DNA of 64,000 nucleotides from CAVQCA01 sp963710815 (lineage in GTDB: Bacteria; Pseudomonadota; Gammaproteobacteria; UBA9214). A program made the translations under genes and the position numbers. Position 1 is the stretch's first letter, and each line of letters begins with the position of its first letter. Of the stretch, positions 1 to 8,344 are shown in pieces. The stretch spans positions 1 through 64,000 of the forward strand of contig CAVQCA010000022.1 in NCBI GenBank assembly GCA_963710815.1, in the 5' to 3' direction. Under the pieces are notes generated by a model. The model worked only from the letters and a program-made list of their open reading frames with translations, had not been told where the DNA came from and made no database searches.

Positions 1-1082
1 CCTTTGAACGCTGGGATCGTCTTAGTACGTTTGTTGCTGATCAAAAACTGCTACCTGCGCAAGATTCCGGCGACAACGGCTTGGAAGCAATACGTGGGCA
101 CGTACAACTCGTTCAAGAGGCTCATAAGCAGAGGGCGGTGCTCGTGGAGCGGCTGCGTGTCGCCCACGGTGCGCAGGAACTGCTCGCCAAGGTCGACAAG
201 GACGCAGCGGGCGTCGATATCGGGTTTGCCGACGTCTACCTCGAGCTCTGGCTGGCCGTGTGCGACTGGTTGCGCCACCGTCTGCCAGCGCAGGTGGCGG
301 AAGTGGATGACCCGCGAGAGGCACTGCTGCGACTGCGCGACCAGCTGACCGGGCTCGAGGAGCGTCTTGCTCGACAGGAGGACGATCTCCGTGGCGCCAG
401 TGAAGACGTGGCCCGCGGGATCGACGTTCAGATCCGCAAGGCACGGGGCCAGGTCGCTCGCCTCACCAAGAACCTCGAGGGCATCAGCTTCGGCAGCATC
501 GAGGGGATCCGGGTGAAGGTTCAGTCGGTGGAGCGGATGGAGCAGGTGCTTCGGGCGCTGCGCGAAGGCGCAGTGCAGGGATTGCTATTTCAGGAAAACC
601 TGCCCATCGAGGAAGCCCTGGACGAGATCTTTCGGCGCTATGGTGGCGGGCGCACGGGTGGCCAGCGACTGCTGGATTATCGTGAATACGTCCACCTGCA
701 GGTCGAGGTCCGTCGCAGCGCCGGTTCCGGCTGGGAGATTGCGAATCCCACCCGTCTCTCCACAGGCGAGGCGATTGGCGTCGGTGCTGCCCTGATGATG
801 GTGGTGCTCACCGAGTGGGAACGGGATGCGAACCTGCTGCGCGGGAAGAGGGCGTATGGGTCGCTGCGCTTTTTGTTTCTCGACGAGGCCAACCGCCTCT
901 CCCACGACAACCTCGGAGTCCTTTTCGACCTGTGCCAGACGCTCGACCTGCAGCTGCTTATCGCCGCGCCCGAGGTTGCGAGGGCGGACGGCAACACGAC
1001 CTATCGCCTGGTACGACGCGTCGACGCAGACGGGCGTGAAGAGGTGCTCGTCAGCGGGCGGAGAACGAGGACCGATGCGTGA
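1..1082 (+). CDS. jetC: Wadjet SMC-like ATPase JetC (MukB-type), C-terminal part
   Basis: The reading frame is open from the window edge (first full codon at 3), so only about the last 360 residues are visible. The fragment has a charged, coiled-coil-like stretch, then the ABC signature LSTGE (756-770) and a Walker B strand LFLDEAN (acidic pair at 882-887), followed by an IIAAPE-like strand, the order seen at the C-terminus of MukB and MksB. In Wadjet systems JetC is the SMC motor that, with kleisin JetA and JetB, extrudes loops on small circular DNA so that JetD can cut it. The stop overlaps the start of jetD by four bases, which supports a jetABCD operon entering from the left. A plain MukB is less likely because a Toprim nuclease subunit follows. 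The identity as Wadjet is inferred from these two genes; jetA and jetB lie outside the window. Confidence 0.85.
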   Translation, partial: FERWDRLSTFVADQKLLPAQDSGDNGLEAIRGHVQLVQEAHKQRAVLVERLRVAHGAQELLAKVDKDAAGVDIGFADVYLELWLAVCDWLRHRLPAQVAEVDDPREALLRLRDQLTGLEERLARQEDDLRGASEDVARGIDVQIRKARGQVARLTKNLEGISFGSIEGIRVKVQSVERMEQVLRALREGAVQGLLFQENLPIEEALDEIFRRYGGGRTGGQRLLDYREYVHLQVEVRRSAGSGWEIANPTRLSTGEAIGVGAALMMVVLTEWERDANLLRGKRAYGSLRFLFLDEANRLSHDNLGVLFDLCQTLDLQLLIAAPEVARADGNTTYRLVRRVDADGREEVLVSGRRTRTDA

Positions 1083-2086
1083 TCTGGGAGAGTGACAACG
1101 CACGCCTGGCGCTATTGGAACTGCTCTCGCGTGGCACGCTCAAGCGCCGACTCGCACAGGTCGAAGCGTACGACACCCTCGCCGAGCTTCCCTGGACACG
1201 GGCCACTGGTCGCCGCGACGAGATTGGCGTGGTCGTGGAGCGCAGGAAAGAGCTTGCGGGCTTGATCGACCGGGTCTGGCCGGCGTGGCGCGACGTGCTC
1301 GCGGACCTGGTGGCCGCGGGGCTACCGCCGACGCCCGAGGGCTACAGCCGGCTCCTCGATAGCGAACGCGCCGCCGCCATCCCTGGTCTACCAGATCGCA
1401 TAAACCGACGCACCGCTGCCGCCCTTACCGCACCGCATTCCAAGGCATCGCTCACGGAAGCCCGAAGAGGCGCGCTCGGCGAGACCAACCCCTCGCATGA
1501 CGGCTCTATCCGGCTGCGTCCGCCTGTTGGGCTATTGGCACGAACGGCAACAGGGGTCGTCGACCTCAGCGGGATCGCCGCAGTGCTAGGCGAGGCATCG
1601 ATCCCGGAACGAGCATTCCTCGACGGTCTGGCCTTCGAGGGGGCCATTCGCGCCGTACTCCTGGTTGAGAACCTGGGGGCCTGGCGCGACCTTCCCCCAC
1701 TGCCGGGCTGGCTGCTGGCCCACGTACCGGGTTGGGACACCGCCACCGTCGGTAACTTGCTCTATCACCTCTCCGACATCCCCGTCATGCACTTTGGCGA
1801 CGTAGATCCGAACGGAGTTCGAATCATGCTTCATTTGCGCGGGCGGGCACCGAATCTGAGGTGGTTTCTTCCTGAATTCTGGTTCGAGCTTGCAGACGTG
1901 TGTGGGCTCCGGGCTAGGTGGCCCCAAGACCTAGACCTTGACTTTGCCCCAGCTCAGGTTCGCGAGCTCGCTACGCGCGGCCTCTGGCTCGAGCAGGAGC
2001 GCATCGTTCTCGACCCGCGCATGGCCGATGCTCTTGAGACGGCTTTGGCCGCCGAATCTCCCGGCGAACCGTCGCAACGATCGTGA
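1079..2086 (+). CDS. jetD: Wadjet Toprim nuclease subunit JetD
   Basis: This 335-residue protein starts at a GTG that overlaps the jetC stop (GTGA), so the two are translationally coupled. An internal ATG at 1075 is in another frame and ends quickly. The C-terminal half carries a Toprim-like metal site: the glutamate of LLVENLG near residue 197 and the D-x-D of GDVDPNG near 241-243. These match the DUF2220/JetD catalytic domain, a topoisomerase VI-like fold that cleaves DNA held by the JetABC motor. The N-terminal region is helical and probably the arm that docks on the SMC complex. Length is at the short end for JetD. It is the last gene of the module; nothing downstream looks like a further Wadjet component. 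Confidence 0.85.
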   Translation: MIWESDNARLALLELLSRGTLKRRLAQVEAYDTLAELPWTRATGRRDEIGVVVERRKELAGLIDRVWPAWRDVLADLVAAGLPPTPEGYSRLLDSERAAAIPGLPDRINRRTAAALTAPHSKASLTEARRGALGETNPSHDGSIRLRPPVGLLARTATGVVDLSGIAAVLGEASIPERAFLDGLAFEGAIRAVLLVENLGAWRDLPPLPGWLLAHVPGWDTATVGNLLYHLSDIPVMHFGDVDPNGVRIMLHLRGRAPNLRWFLPEFWFELADVCGLRARWPQDLDLDFAPAQVRELATRGLWLEQERIVLDPRMADALETALAAESPGEPSQRS

Positions 2087-2152
2087 CTCGAAACCTTTTC
2101 GCCAGCTCTGAACATCCGGGGAACCCGATTCATCTCTACCACTTGCATTGCG

Positions 2153-2362
2153 ATGGCAAACCCAATTGGTCACAATGCAAGCATACGCAGTAGAACGACT
2201 GGTACGGCCACACGCGACTTGATATCGGACGCCACCAAGGAGCGGGCCGAATTCATCCGTGCTGTCACCGCCGGTCTTGAAGATCTCGAGGCCGGCCGCG
2301 AGTTCTCATTTGATGACGCCGCCATCCGTCTTGGACTGGGCCGAGGTGAGGTGTCATCATGA
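2153..2362 (+). CDS. small antitoxin-like protein
   Basis: This 69-residue frame ends with the segment ERAEFIRAVTAGLEDLEAG, which resembles the C-terminal part of short antitoxins that precede ParE/RelE toxins (a helix followed by a G-L-x-D-x-x-A-G motif). There is no obvious ribosome binding site at the ATG, and the first 25 residues look unstructured. Its stop overlaps by four bases (ATGA) the start of a short frame that begins like a ParE-type toxin, the usual antitoxin-toxin arrangement. I see this only as resemblance; it may be a decayed gene. It lies in the accessory segment between the Wadjet genes and the integrase. Confidence 0.35.
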   Translation: MANPIGHNASIRSRTTGTATRDLISDATKERAEFIRAVTAGLEDLEAGREFSFDDAAIRLGLGRGEVSS

Positions 2363-2430
2363 GCGGCTGTCGGGGAGTGGTATTCGGCGTCGGTGCGCGA
2401 CTGAAATTGCGTGAATGGGAATCACACTGA
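2359..2430 (+). pseudogene. possible truncated ParE/RelE-like toxin start
   Basis: A 23-codon frame begins with an ATG overlapping the preceding stop and reads M-S-G-C-R-G-V-V-F before stopping. Many ParE toxins begin with a similar R-V-V-F strand, and the ATGA overlap is typical of antitoxin-toxin pairs. Nothing recognisable follows in any frame, so this would be a remnant. The reading is weak and rests mainly on position. Confidence 0.2.
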
Positions 2431-2443
2431 AAACCCGCGGGCA

Positions 2444-2470
2444 AGGAAAAAGGCCGCATCGTGAGCGGCC
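2444..2470 (-). terminator. intrinsic terminator after tRNA-like relic
   Basis: On the minus strand a GGCCGC / GCGGCC stem (2465-2470 with 2452-2457) around a 7-base loop is followed by a run of five T. It lies 20 bases past the encoded CCA of the tRNA 3'-end-like sequence at 2490-2517, so it reads as the terminator of that former RNA gene. Confidence 0.6.
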
Positions 2471-2489
2471 TTTCCTAACATAACTAATT

Positions 2490-2517
2490 TGGTGGTGGGG
2501 TGCAGAATCGAACTGTC
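2490..2517 (-). other. tRNA/tmRNA 3'-end relic (possible old attachment site)
   Basis: Read on the minus strand this has the exact spacing of a tRNA 3' end: T-loop TTCGATT (2506-2512), five bases, a seven-base acceptor strand CCCCACC (2494-2500), discriminator A and an encoded CCA (2490-2492). The T-stem pairs at only three of five positions, and no matching 5' half (GGTGGGG) is seen upstream on that strand within about 250 bases. It shares the core GTTCGA-x-TC and a C-rich acceptor with tRNA-Pro at 3984-4060 but is not a copy of it. It may be the 3' end of a tRNA or tmRNA captured by an island insertion. Confidence 0.5.
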
Positions 2518-2895
2518 TACCGCAAGTACTTCGTAGTCAGGAGTACTTGCCTGGTTTGACCGTTTGAAGATTCCCTCGATCCGGCCAGACGAGTAACTCT
2601 CAGCAAACTGCATAGACGAATCCAGGACGATATCTCTCCCGAGAACGAGTCTCGCCGCTCATAGGCCGGCGTGGCGGTACTTTCCTGATTTCGATGTTTG
2701 GAGTGGGGCGGGGTGATGCACATAACGGGGTCACTATCGAGATAAGACAACTGCTGCAGTGTTTTCTCGGGAACGGGGTTAATAACAGCCAAATAATCCT
2801 GCGGGGATCAGTTTATATCGCGCGTGGACCGGGCAGCCTGGTGGTTGCCTGCCAGAAGTATCAGAGGTGCCACGAAATACGCTGACATGAACTGT
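2518..2895. other. non-coding accessory DNA
   Basis: No frame here resembles a known gene. The only structure I see is a perfect 7-base inverted repeat AAGTACT / AGTACTT (2524-2530 with 2542-2548) close to the tRNA-like relic. It may be debris of an older insertion. Confidence 0.3.
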
Positions 2896-3879
2896 TCAAC
2901 CCAGCTTTCTTGCCAAATCCTCCGCCTTTAAATGCGTGTAACGGCGTAGCATGCGCAGATCCTTGTGGCCGGTGATCGTGGCGACCTCCATGATATTGAG
3001 ACCCTTCTCGAACAGTCGGGTGGTGGCCTCGTGGCGCAGGTCATGGAACCGGAGGTCCTCGATGCCGGCCCGGCGCACCGCACGGATGTAGGCGCGCTTG
3101 ATAGCCTCGGTGGTGATGCCGGGGAAGACCTGGCCATGCAGGCTGCGGGGTAGGGCGCGTAACACCTGGATGGCTGTCGTTGACAGCGGCACCGTCCGTG
3201 CCTCGCCGTTCTTGGTATCCGGCAAATGAGCCGTGCGGCGGCTCAGGTCGATGTGCTCCCAGTGCAGGCGGAAGAGTTCCCCCTGGCGCATCGCGGTCTC
3301 CAGTGCCAGTTGCACGATGGGCAGCAGCCAGCGATTACGTGCCTCCTGGCAGGCAGTCAGCAGTCGGGGTTCTTCACCTGCCTGCAGGCGCCGGTCCCGC
3401 GGTCTGCCGTTCGCCGGCAGTTTGATATCGCGTACCGGGTTGTGCACCTGGATGCCCCATTCCTTGCGGGCCACCTCGAATACATGGCCTAGCAGCACGA
3501 GATCCTTTTTGGCGGAGGCCGAACTCACTTTCCGCAACCGTTCGTCCCGGAAGCGGGCGATATCCACACTGCGAATGCCGGCGACGAACCGCTGGGCGAG
3601 GGGATGTCGCATGTAGGCCCGCAGACGGTTGGTCTCGGGTGCTGCACCTTTCTTCAGGGGCGTGACTTCTGACAGGTAGCGTTCCAGCAGTTCCTTGAAC
3701 GGGGTGGATTCTGCTTCGGCGCGGGAGACAAACACGCCCTTGTCCATCTCGACTTCGATGAGACGTGCCCACTGCTCGGCTTCGGCGCGTGTCTCAAAGG
3801 TCCTGGTTTGCAGGGGCTGGCCCTTTTTCCGGACCTGTGCCTGCCATTGATAAGGGCCGCGTTTTCTGAAGGTTGCCAT
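2896..3879 (-). CDS. tyrosine recombinase / phage-type integrase
   Basis: The 327-residue protein has an N-terminal arm-type DNA-binding region starting MATFRKRG, a SAM-like core-binding domain and a C-terminal catalytic domain. The catalytic set is complete: Arg198 (AMRQGEL), Lys223 (DTKNGEAR), His279-x-x-Arg282 (HDLRH), His305 (GHKD) and the nucleophile Tyr314 (RRYTHL). I chose the ATG at 3879, which has a GGAG ribosome binding site; a longer reading from 3915 would run through a perfect palindrome that looks like an operator. The gene lies about 100 bases from the 3' end of tRNA-Pro and is transcribed away from it, the usual arrangement for islands that enter tRNA 3' ends. It probably mobilised the accessory segment to the left, including the Wadjet genes. 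Confidence 0.93.
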   Translation of the reverse strand: MATFRKRGPYQWQAQVRKKGQPLQTRTFETRAEAEQWARLIEVEMDKGVFVSRAEAESTPFKELLERYLSEVTPLKKGAAPETNRLRAYMRHPLAQRFVAGIRSVDIARFRDERLRKVSSASAKKDLVLLGHVFEVARKEWGIQVHNPVRDIKLPANGRPRDRRLQAGEEPRLLTACQEARNRWLLPIVQLALETAMRQGELFRLHWEHIDLSRRTAHLPDTKNGEARTVPLSTTAIQVLRALPRSLHGQVFPGITTEAIKRAYIRAVRRAGIEDLRFHDLRHEATTRLFEKGLNIMEVATITGHKDLRMLRRYTHLKAEDLARKLG

Positions 3880-3892
3880 CGCCACACTCCGT

Positions 3893-3906
3893 TCGTTCGC
3901 GAACGA
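3893..3906. promoter_or_regulatory. 14-bp palindrome upstream of integrase
   Basis: TCGTTCGCGAACGA is a perfect 14-base palindrome lying 14 bases upstream of the integrase ATG. Its position between start codon and probable promoter suggests an operator for a dimeric repressor. No regulator gene for it is recognised in the window. Confidence 0.4.
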
Positions 3907-3982
3907 GTGTGACAACGCTGTGACAAATAATCAGTTGGAAACCAATACAGGGGGTGTCGTGGTTTTTAACTGATTGATTTAA

Positions 3983-4060
<78 letters not shown>

Positions 4061-4061
4061 A

Positions 4062-5063
4062 TTAATACGTGCGACCGACGGAAAATTCCGCGAGACTGTA
4101 CAGGGCCTTCTTGTACGTGGATGACGGCAACGGGTCAAGTGCCGTTATGGCCTGACGGGCTTCCCGTTGTGCGGCCTGCGCAGTGTACGAGATGCTCCCG
4201 GTCGATTCAATGGCGGCGAGTACGGCTGACATATTCTCATGTCCACCGTTCTCGATGGCCTTTCGAATGATGCGTGCCTCATCCGGCGTACCCTTGTTCA
4301 TGGCGCGAAGCAGGGGCAGGGTGGGCTTCCCCTCGGCGAGATCATCCCCGAGATTTTTGCCGGTATCCACGGGCGAGGCGCTGTAATCCAGGACATCGTC
4401 GATCAACTGGAAGGCGATGCCGAGGTGCAGTCCGTAGCTGGCCAGGGCGGTCTCGATCGCGTCCGACTGTCTGCCCAGGACCGCACCGATCCGGGCGGCG
4501 GCCTCGAACAGTTTGGCGGTCTTGCGGCTGATCACTTCCAGATAGCGATCCTCGGTCGTTTCCGCGTCATGACAGTTCAGCAACTGCAGTACTTCGCCCT
4601 CGGCAATGGTATTGGTCGTATGCGACAGGATTTCCATAATGCGCATATCATTGGCCTCGACCATCATTTCGAAGGCACGCGAATAGAGGAAATCACCGAC
4701 CAGGACACTGGCCTCATTGCCCCATACGGCATTGGCGGTCATGTTGCCGCGTCGCAAAAGCGAGGCATCGACCACATCATCATGCAACAGGGTCGCGGTA
4801 TGGATGAATTCGATCACCGCCGCCAGGTTGATATGCTGGCTGTCCTGGTATTGACAGGCACGGGCGGAAAGCAGGACCAGCAGTGGGCGCAGACGTTTGC
4901 CCCCGCTGTTGATGATGTAGTTCGAAAGCTGGTTGATCAGGGCGACGTCACTGTACAGTCGCGCCCGGATCAATTCATCCACCGCCGCGATGTCATCGGA
5001 CACGATTGCGCGCAGCGTATCCACGTTCGCAGTAACATCATGATTATTAATTACTTCCTGCAT
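4062..5063 (-). CDS. ispB: octaprenyl diphosphate synthase
   Basis: A trans-polyprenyl diphosphate synthase that lengthens farnesyl diphosphate with isopentenyl units to make the quinone side chain. The 333-residue reading from the ATG at 5063 matches the family length (about 323). It has the first aspartate-rich motif HDDVVD after FIHTATLLH and the second motif DDVLDY, both binding magnesium-diphosphate, plus the GGKRLRP substrate motif. The open frame runs another 400 bases upstream into the rplU region on the other strand, but that part has no homology. It is divergent from rplU-rpmA-obgE, the conserved gammaproteobacterial order. tRNA-Pro follows one base after the stop. Confidence 0.95.
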   Translation of the reverse strand: MQEVINNHDVTANVDTLRAIVSDDIAAVDELIRARLYSDVALINQLSNYIINSGGKRLRPLLVLLSARACQYQDSQHINLAAVIEFIHTATLLHDDVVDASLLRRGNMTANAVWGNEASVLVGDFLYSRAFEMMVEANDMRIMEILSHTTNTIAEGEVLQLLNCHDAETTEDRYLEVISRKTAKLFEAAARIGAVLGRQSDAIETALASYGLHLGIAFQLIDDVLDYSASPVDTGKNLGDDLAEGKPTLPLLRAMNKGTPDEARIIRKAIENGGHENMSAVLAAIESTGSISYTAQAAQREARQAITALDPLPSSTYKKALYSLAEFSVGRTY

Positions 5064-5238
5064 TACTGTATCTATCTGACCGGCTGTGGCAGGGCTTTTG
5101 ACGGTAACCTGACGGACTGGGTAGTCTAACGGTGTTAAACGCCGTGTTCCAGAAGGTAATTGATTGACCTTGTGCGGGTCAGTCATTAAAATGAGCGGCC
5201 CTTTTCTGGATTGTCGTGATGCGCCTGGAGTTTCTGAC

Positions 5239-5547
5239 ATGTATGCGGTGATCAAAACCGGTGGTAAGCAGTACCGAGTCTCGCAGGGAGATACCCTGAG
5301 GATTGAGAAACTGGATGCAGGTGAAGGCGAGTCCGTCGAGTTCGAGCAAATCCTGATGGTCGGCGCGGGTGAGGATGTCAGGGTCGGCACCCCTTTCCTC
5401 GAGGACAGTCGCGTGACCGCCAGGATCAAGTCCCATGGCCGCGCCGACAAGGTCGAGATCCTCAAGTTCAAGCGTCGCAAGCATCACCTGAAACGGATGG
5501 GACATCGTCAGGGTTATACCGAAGTGGAGATCACGGGCATCTCCTGA
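5239..5547 (+). CDS. rplU: 50S ribosomal protein L21
   Basis: A 102-residue ribosomal protein beginning MYAVIKTGGKQYRV, the invariant L21 start. It carries the conserved KFKRRKHHLKRMGHRQ basic stretch that binds 23S rRNA, next to L20 in the large subunit. Start at 5239 is fixed by this motif although the frame is open earlier. rpmA follows 27 bases downstream, forming the usual rplU-rpmA operon, divergent from ispB. Confidence 0.97.
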   Translation: MYAVIKTGGKQYRVSQGDTLRIEKLDAGEGESVEFEQILMVGAGEDVRVGTPFLEDSRVTARIKSHGRADKVEILKFKRRKHHLKRMGHRQGYTEVEITGIS

Positions 5548-5574
5548 TGCCCCGGGCGTATTGAGGGTTTTACA

Positions 5575-5832
5575 ATGGCACACAAAAAGGCAGGCGGCAG
5601 TACCCGCAACGGTCGCGATTCCGAGTCGAAGCGTCTCGGCGTAAAATGCTACGGCGGCGAGTCGGTCACTGCCGGTAATATCATCATTCGGCAGCGGGGA
5701 ACCCGTTTTCACCCTGGCAGGAATGTTGGCTGCGGCAAGGACCATACCCTGTTCGCCACGAGTGACGGCACCGTGCGCTTTGTCGAGCGCGGCGCCAGGA
5801 AACGCAAGTATGTGGAAGTGGTCGCCGGCTGA
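5575..5832 (+). CDS. rpmA: 50S ribosomal protein L27
   Basis: An 85-residue protein starting MAHKKAGGSTRNGRDS, the flexible L27 tail that reaches the peptidyl transferase centre. The RLGVKCYGGE and IIRQRGT motifs follow. There is no cleavable N-terminal extension of the Firmicutes type. A strong intrinsic terminator stands 26 bases after the stop, so obgE may be expressed partly by read-through or from its own promoter. Confidence 0.97.
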   Translation: MAHKKAGGSTRNGRDSESKRLGVKCYGGESVTAGNIIIRQRGTRFHPGRNVGCGKDHTLFATSDGTVRFVERGARKRKYVEVVAG

Positions 5833-5857
5833 GCCTGACATCAGGCCGGACTGAACG

Positions 5858-5882
5858 ACCCCGCCATCGTGCGGGGTTTTTC
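5858..5882 (+). terminator. rpmA terminator
   Basis: A seven-base stem ACCCCGC / GCGGGGT with a six-base loop is followed by five T. It separates rplU-rpmA from obgE. Confidence 0.85.
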
Positions 5883-5923
5883 ATTTAGAGTCCCCGTATC
5901 GGATCACTAAACCCTCGCATCCC

Positions 5924-6955
5924 ATGAAATTCATCGACGAAGCAACCATCGAGGTGCGCGCCGGAGACGGCGGGAATGGCTGCGTCAGTTTCCGGCGCGA
6001 GAAATACATTCCCTTCGGCGGTCCGGATGGCGGTGACGGTGGTGACGGCGGCAGTGTTTACCTCGAGGCCGACAGCGGCCTGAACACCCTGGCCGATTTC
6101 CGCCATAACCGTAAATTCCTGGCGCAACGTGGCCAGAGCGGCATGGGCAAGAACCGTACCGGCAAATCCGGCGCGGATCTCATCGTCAAGACGCCTGTGG
6201 GGACCCTCGTGCACGAGGAAGACACCGGTGAGCTTATCGGTGACCTGGTGCGTCACGGCGAGCGGCTGCTGGTGGCTCGCGGCGGCTTTCACGGGCTGGG
6301 CAACACCCGTTTCAAGAGTTCCATCAACCGTGCCCCGCGGCAATCCAAACCCGGTACACCCGGTGAGATGCGCCACCTGCGGCTCGAACTCAAGCTGCTG
6401 GCCGATGTCGGACTGCTCGGGATGCCCAATGCCGGCAAATCAACCCTGATTCGCGCCGTTTCCTCCGCCCGCCCGAAAGTGGCCGACTATCCCTTTACCA
6501 CGCTGCATCCGAACCTCGGCGTGGTCCGCGTGGCGGAGCATCGCAGCTTCGTGATGGCCGATGTGCCGGGCCTGATCGAGGGCGCCGCGGGGGGTGCCGG
6601 ACTGGGTGTCCGGTTCCTCAGGCACCTGTCCCGGACCCGCCTCCTGTTGCATCTGGTGGACATCGGTCCCCTGGCCAACCCGACGGCGGACATTGCCGTC
6701 ATCATGAAGGAACTGGAACAGTTCAGTCCCGTGCTGGCCGGCAAGGAACGCTGGCTGGTGTTTAATAAAATCGACCTGGTCGCGCCGGATGAACGCGCCG
6801 CCCGTTGCCGGGCCGTCATCGACGCCCTTGGGTGGCAGGGACCGGTCTATGAGATATCCGGCCTCAGGCAGGACGGGACGGATGCCCTGGTGCAGGATGT
6901 GATGGCCTGTCTCGACCGTGTCAGGACATTGGAAGATGTCACGGCGGACGGTTAA
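5924..6955 (+). CDS. obgE: ribosome-associated GTPase ObgE/CgtA
   Basis: The 343-residue protein begins with the glycine-rich Obg fold (MKFIDEATIEVRAGDGGNG, with GGDGGDGG repeats) and then the GTPase domain. Nucleotide motifs are G1 GMPNAGKS near 166-173, G3 DVPGLIEGA near 212-220 and G4 NKID near 281. It acts in 50S subunit maturation and stress signalling. It lies in the conserved order rplU-rpmA-obgE-proB. The frame is intact. Confidence 0.96.
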   Translation: MKFIDEATIEVRAGDGGNGCVSFRREKYIPFGGPDGGDGGDGGSVYLEADSGLNTLADFRHNRKFLAQRGQSGMGKNRTGKSGADLIVKTPVGTLVHEEDTGELIGDLVRHGERLLVARGGFHGLGNTRFKSSINRAPRQSKPGTPGEMRHLRLELKLLADVGLLGMPNAGKSTLIRAVSSARPKVADYPFTTLHPNLGVVRVAEHRSFVMADVPGLIEGAAGGAGLGVRFLRHLSRTRLLLHLVDIGPLANPTADIAVIMKELEQFSPVLAGKERWLVFNKIDLVAPDERAARCRAVIDALGWQGPVYEISGLRQDGTDALVQDVMACLDRVRTLEDVTADG

Positions 6956-7016
6956 AGTAGCCCTGTTTTACCGCTGATGTCAGCGGGTGGCCACCGGGCG
7001 TGGATTTCAGACGTAC

Positions 7017-8145
7017 ATGTCTCAACCATTAAGAACAAGCGATTGCAGGCGCTGGGTCATCAAGATCGGCAGCGCCCTGTTGACGGACAATGGCCGTGGT
7101 CTGGCAGTGGGCGCGATCGACGACTGGGTCGGGCAGATCGTCGCGCTGCGCAAGCAGGGGCGTGAGATTCTGCTGGTTTCATCCGGCGCGGTGGCCGAGG
7201 GCATGACGCGTCTGGGCTGGAGCCGGCGACCGCATGCCCTGCATGAACTGCAGGCGGCGGCGGCCATTGGCCAGATGGGCCTGATCCAGGCCTATGAATC
7301 GAGTTTCCAGCGCTACGGCCTGCATACCGCACAGGTGCTGCTTACCCACGATGACCTTGCCGACCGCCAGCGTTACCTGAATTCCCGCAGTACCCTGCGC
7401 ACGCTGCTCAGGCTGGGCGTGGTGCCGGTGGTCAACGAGAACGACACCGTGGCGACCGAGGAAATCCGCTTCGGCGACAACGACACGCTGGCCGCGCTGG
7501 TCGCCAACCTGGTGGAGGCTGATCTGCTGGTGTTGCTGACGGATCAGGCGGGCATGTACGACAAGGACCCGCGCAAGGACGCGCAGGCCGCGCTGCTGAC
7601 CGAAGCGCAGGCCGGTGACGCTGGCGCTGGAAGCCATGGCGGGCGATGCCGGTGGGGCCCTGGGGCGGGGCGGCATGTTGACCAAGGTGCGGGCGGCGGC
7701 GCGGGCGGCGCGCTCCGGGACACTGACGGTGATCGCCTCGGGCAAGGAGGAAAAAATCCTCCAGCGCCTGGCTGCGGGTGAAACGCCCGGCACGCGTCTG
7801 TTTCCCGCCCGGGCGCCGCTGGCCGCACGCAAGCAATGGCTTGCCGGGCGGCTGCAGGTGCGCGGTCGCCTGGCACTCGACCAGGGCGCCATCGATGTAC
7901 TGCGCGCCGCGGGCAGGAGCCTGCTGCCGGTCGGCGTCACCCGGGTGGAAGGCGATTTCGAACGTGGCGACCTGGTGGTGTGCCACAGCCCCGGAGGTGA
8001 GGAGGTCGCCCGCGGGCTGGTCAATTACAACGCCGGGGAGTCACGCAGGATCATCGGACATCCCAGTCACCGCATCGAGGAGATCCTGGGTTATGTCGAT
8101 GAACCGGAACTGATACACCGCGACAACCTGGTTCTGATGGGTTAG
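7017..8145 (+). CDS. proB: glutamate 5-kinase (frameshifted in this sequence)
   Basis: Catalyses ATP-dependent phosphorylation of glutamate, the first step of proline synthesis. The N-terminal amino-acid-kinase domain (VIKIGSALLT, LLVSSGAVAEGM, NENDTV, FGDNDTLAA, LLTDQAGMYDKDPR) runs in one frame to about 7620. The rest, GGMLTKVRAA and the C-terminal PUA RNA-binding-like domain ending near HRDNLVLMG, is one frame on. Removing one base around 7618-7621 (reading AGDLALEAMAG) restores a 375-residue protein of family length. The start is the ATG at 7017, though a GTG at 6987 is in frame. I think the shift is a sequence error because both parts are well conserved. Confidence 0.9.
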
Positions 8146-8171
8146 GTAGCGTTAATACATAAAGAAATTAA

Positions 8172-8258
8172 CTCAACGCAAAGGCGCAAAGAGACGCAAA
8201 GCTGTTCAATTTTTTTATATTAATAAATTTCTTTGCGCACTTTGCGTCTTCGCGGTGG
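8172..8258. repeat. family A palindromic repeat, copy 1
   Basis: Left arm CTCAACGCAAAGGCGCAAAG with a further ACGCAAAG, an AT-rich centre, and right arm CTTTGCGCACTTTGCGTCTT ending CGCGGTGG. Weaker matches to other copies continue outward on both sides (ATACATAAAGAAATTAA on the left, CGGTGTTCATGCATGAA on the right). It lies between the convergent 3' ends of proB and rpsT. Confidence 0.85.
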
Positions 8259-8292
8259 AAACGGTGTTCATGCATGAACTCCAGGCAGAAAT

Positions 8293-8321
8293 GAACAAGC
8301 CGGTCAGGGACCGGCTTGTTC
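8293..8321. terminator. bidirectional hairpin between proB and rpsT
   Basis: GAACAAGCCGGTC pairs perfectly over 13 bases with GACCGGCTTGTTC around a three-base loop. There is no strong T-run on either side, but the position between convergent genes fits a shared terminator. Confidence 0.6.
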
Positions 8322-8344
8322 GAGTCTGCAGGCGCGTCTGAAAA

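Noticed and set aside
2694..2885. A 63-codon frame in the accessory gap
   Set aside because: No recognisable motif and no start signal.
4062..5480. A 472-residue version of IspB starting at 5480
   Set aside because: The extra N-terminal 139 residues are antisense to rplU and have no similarity to the family.
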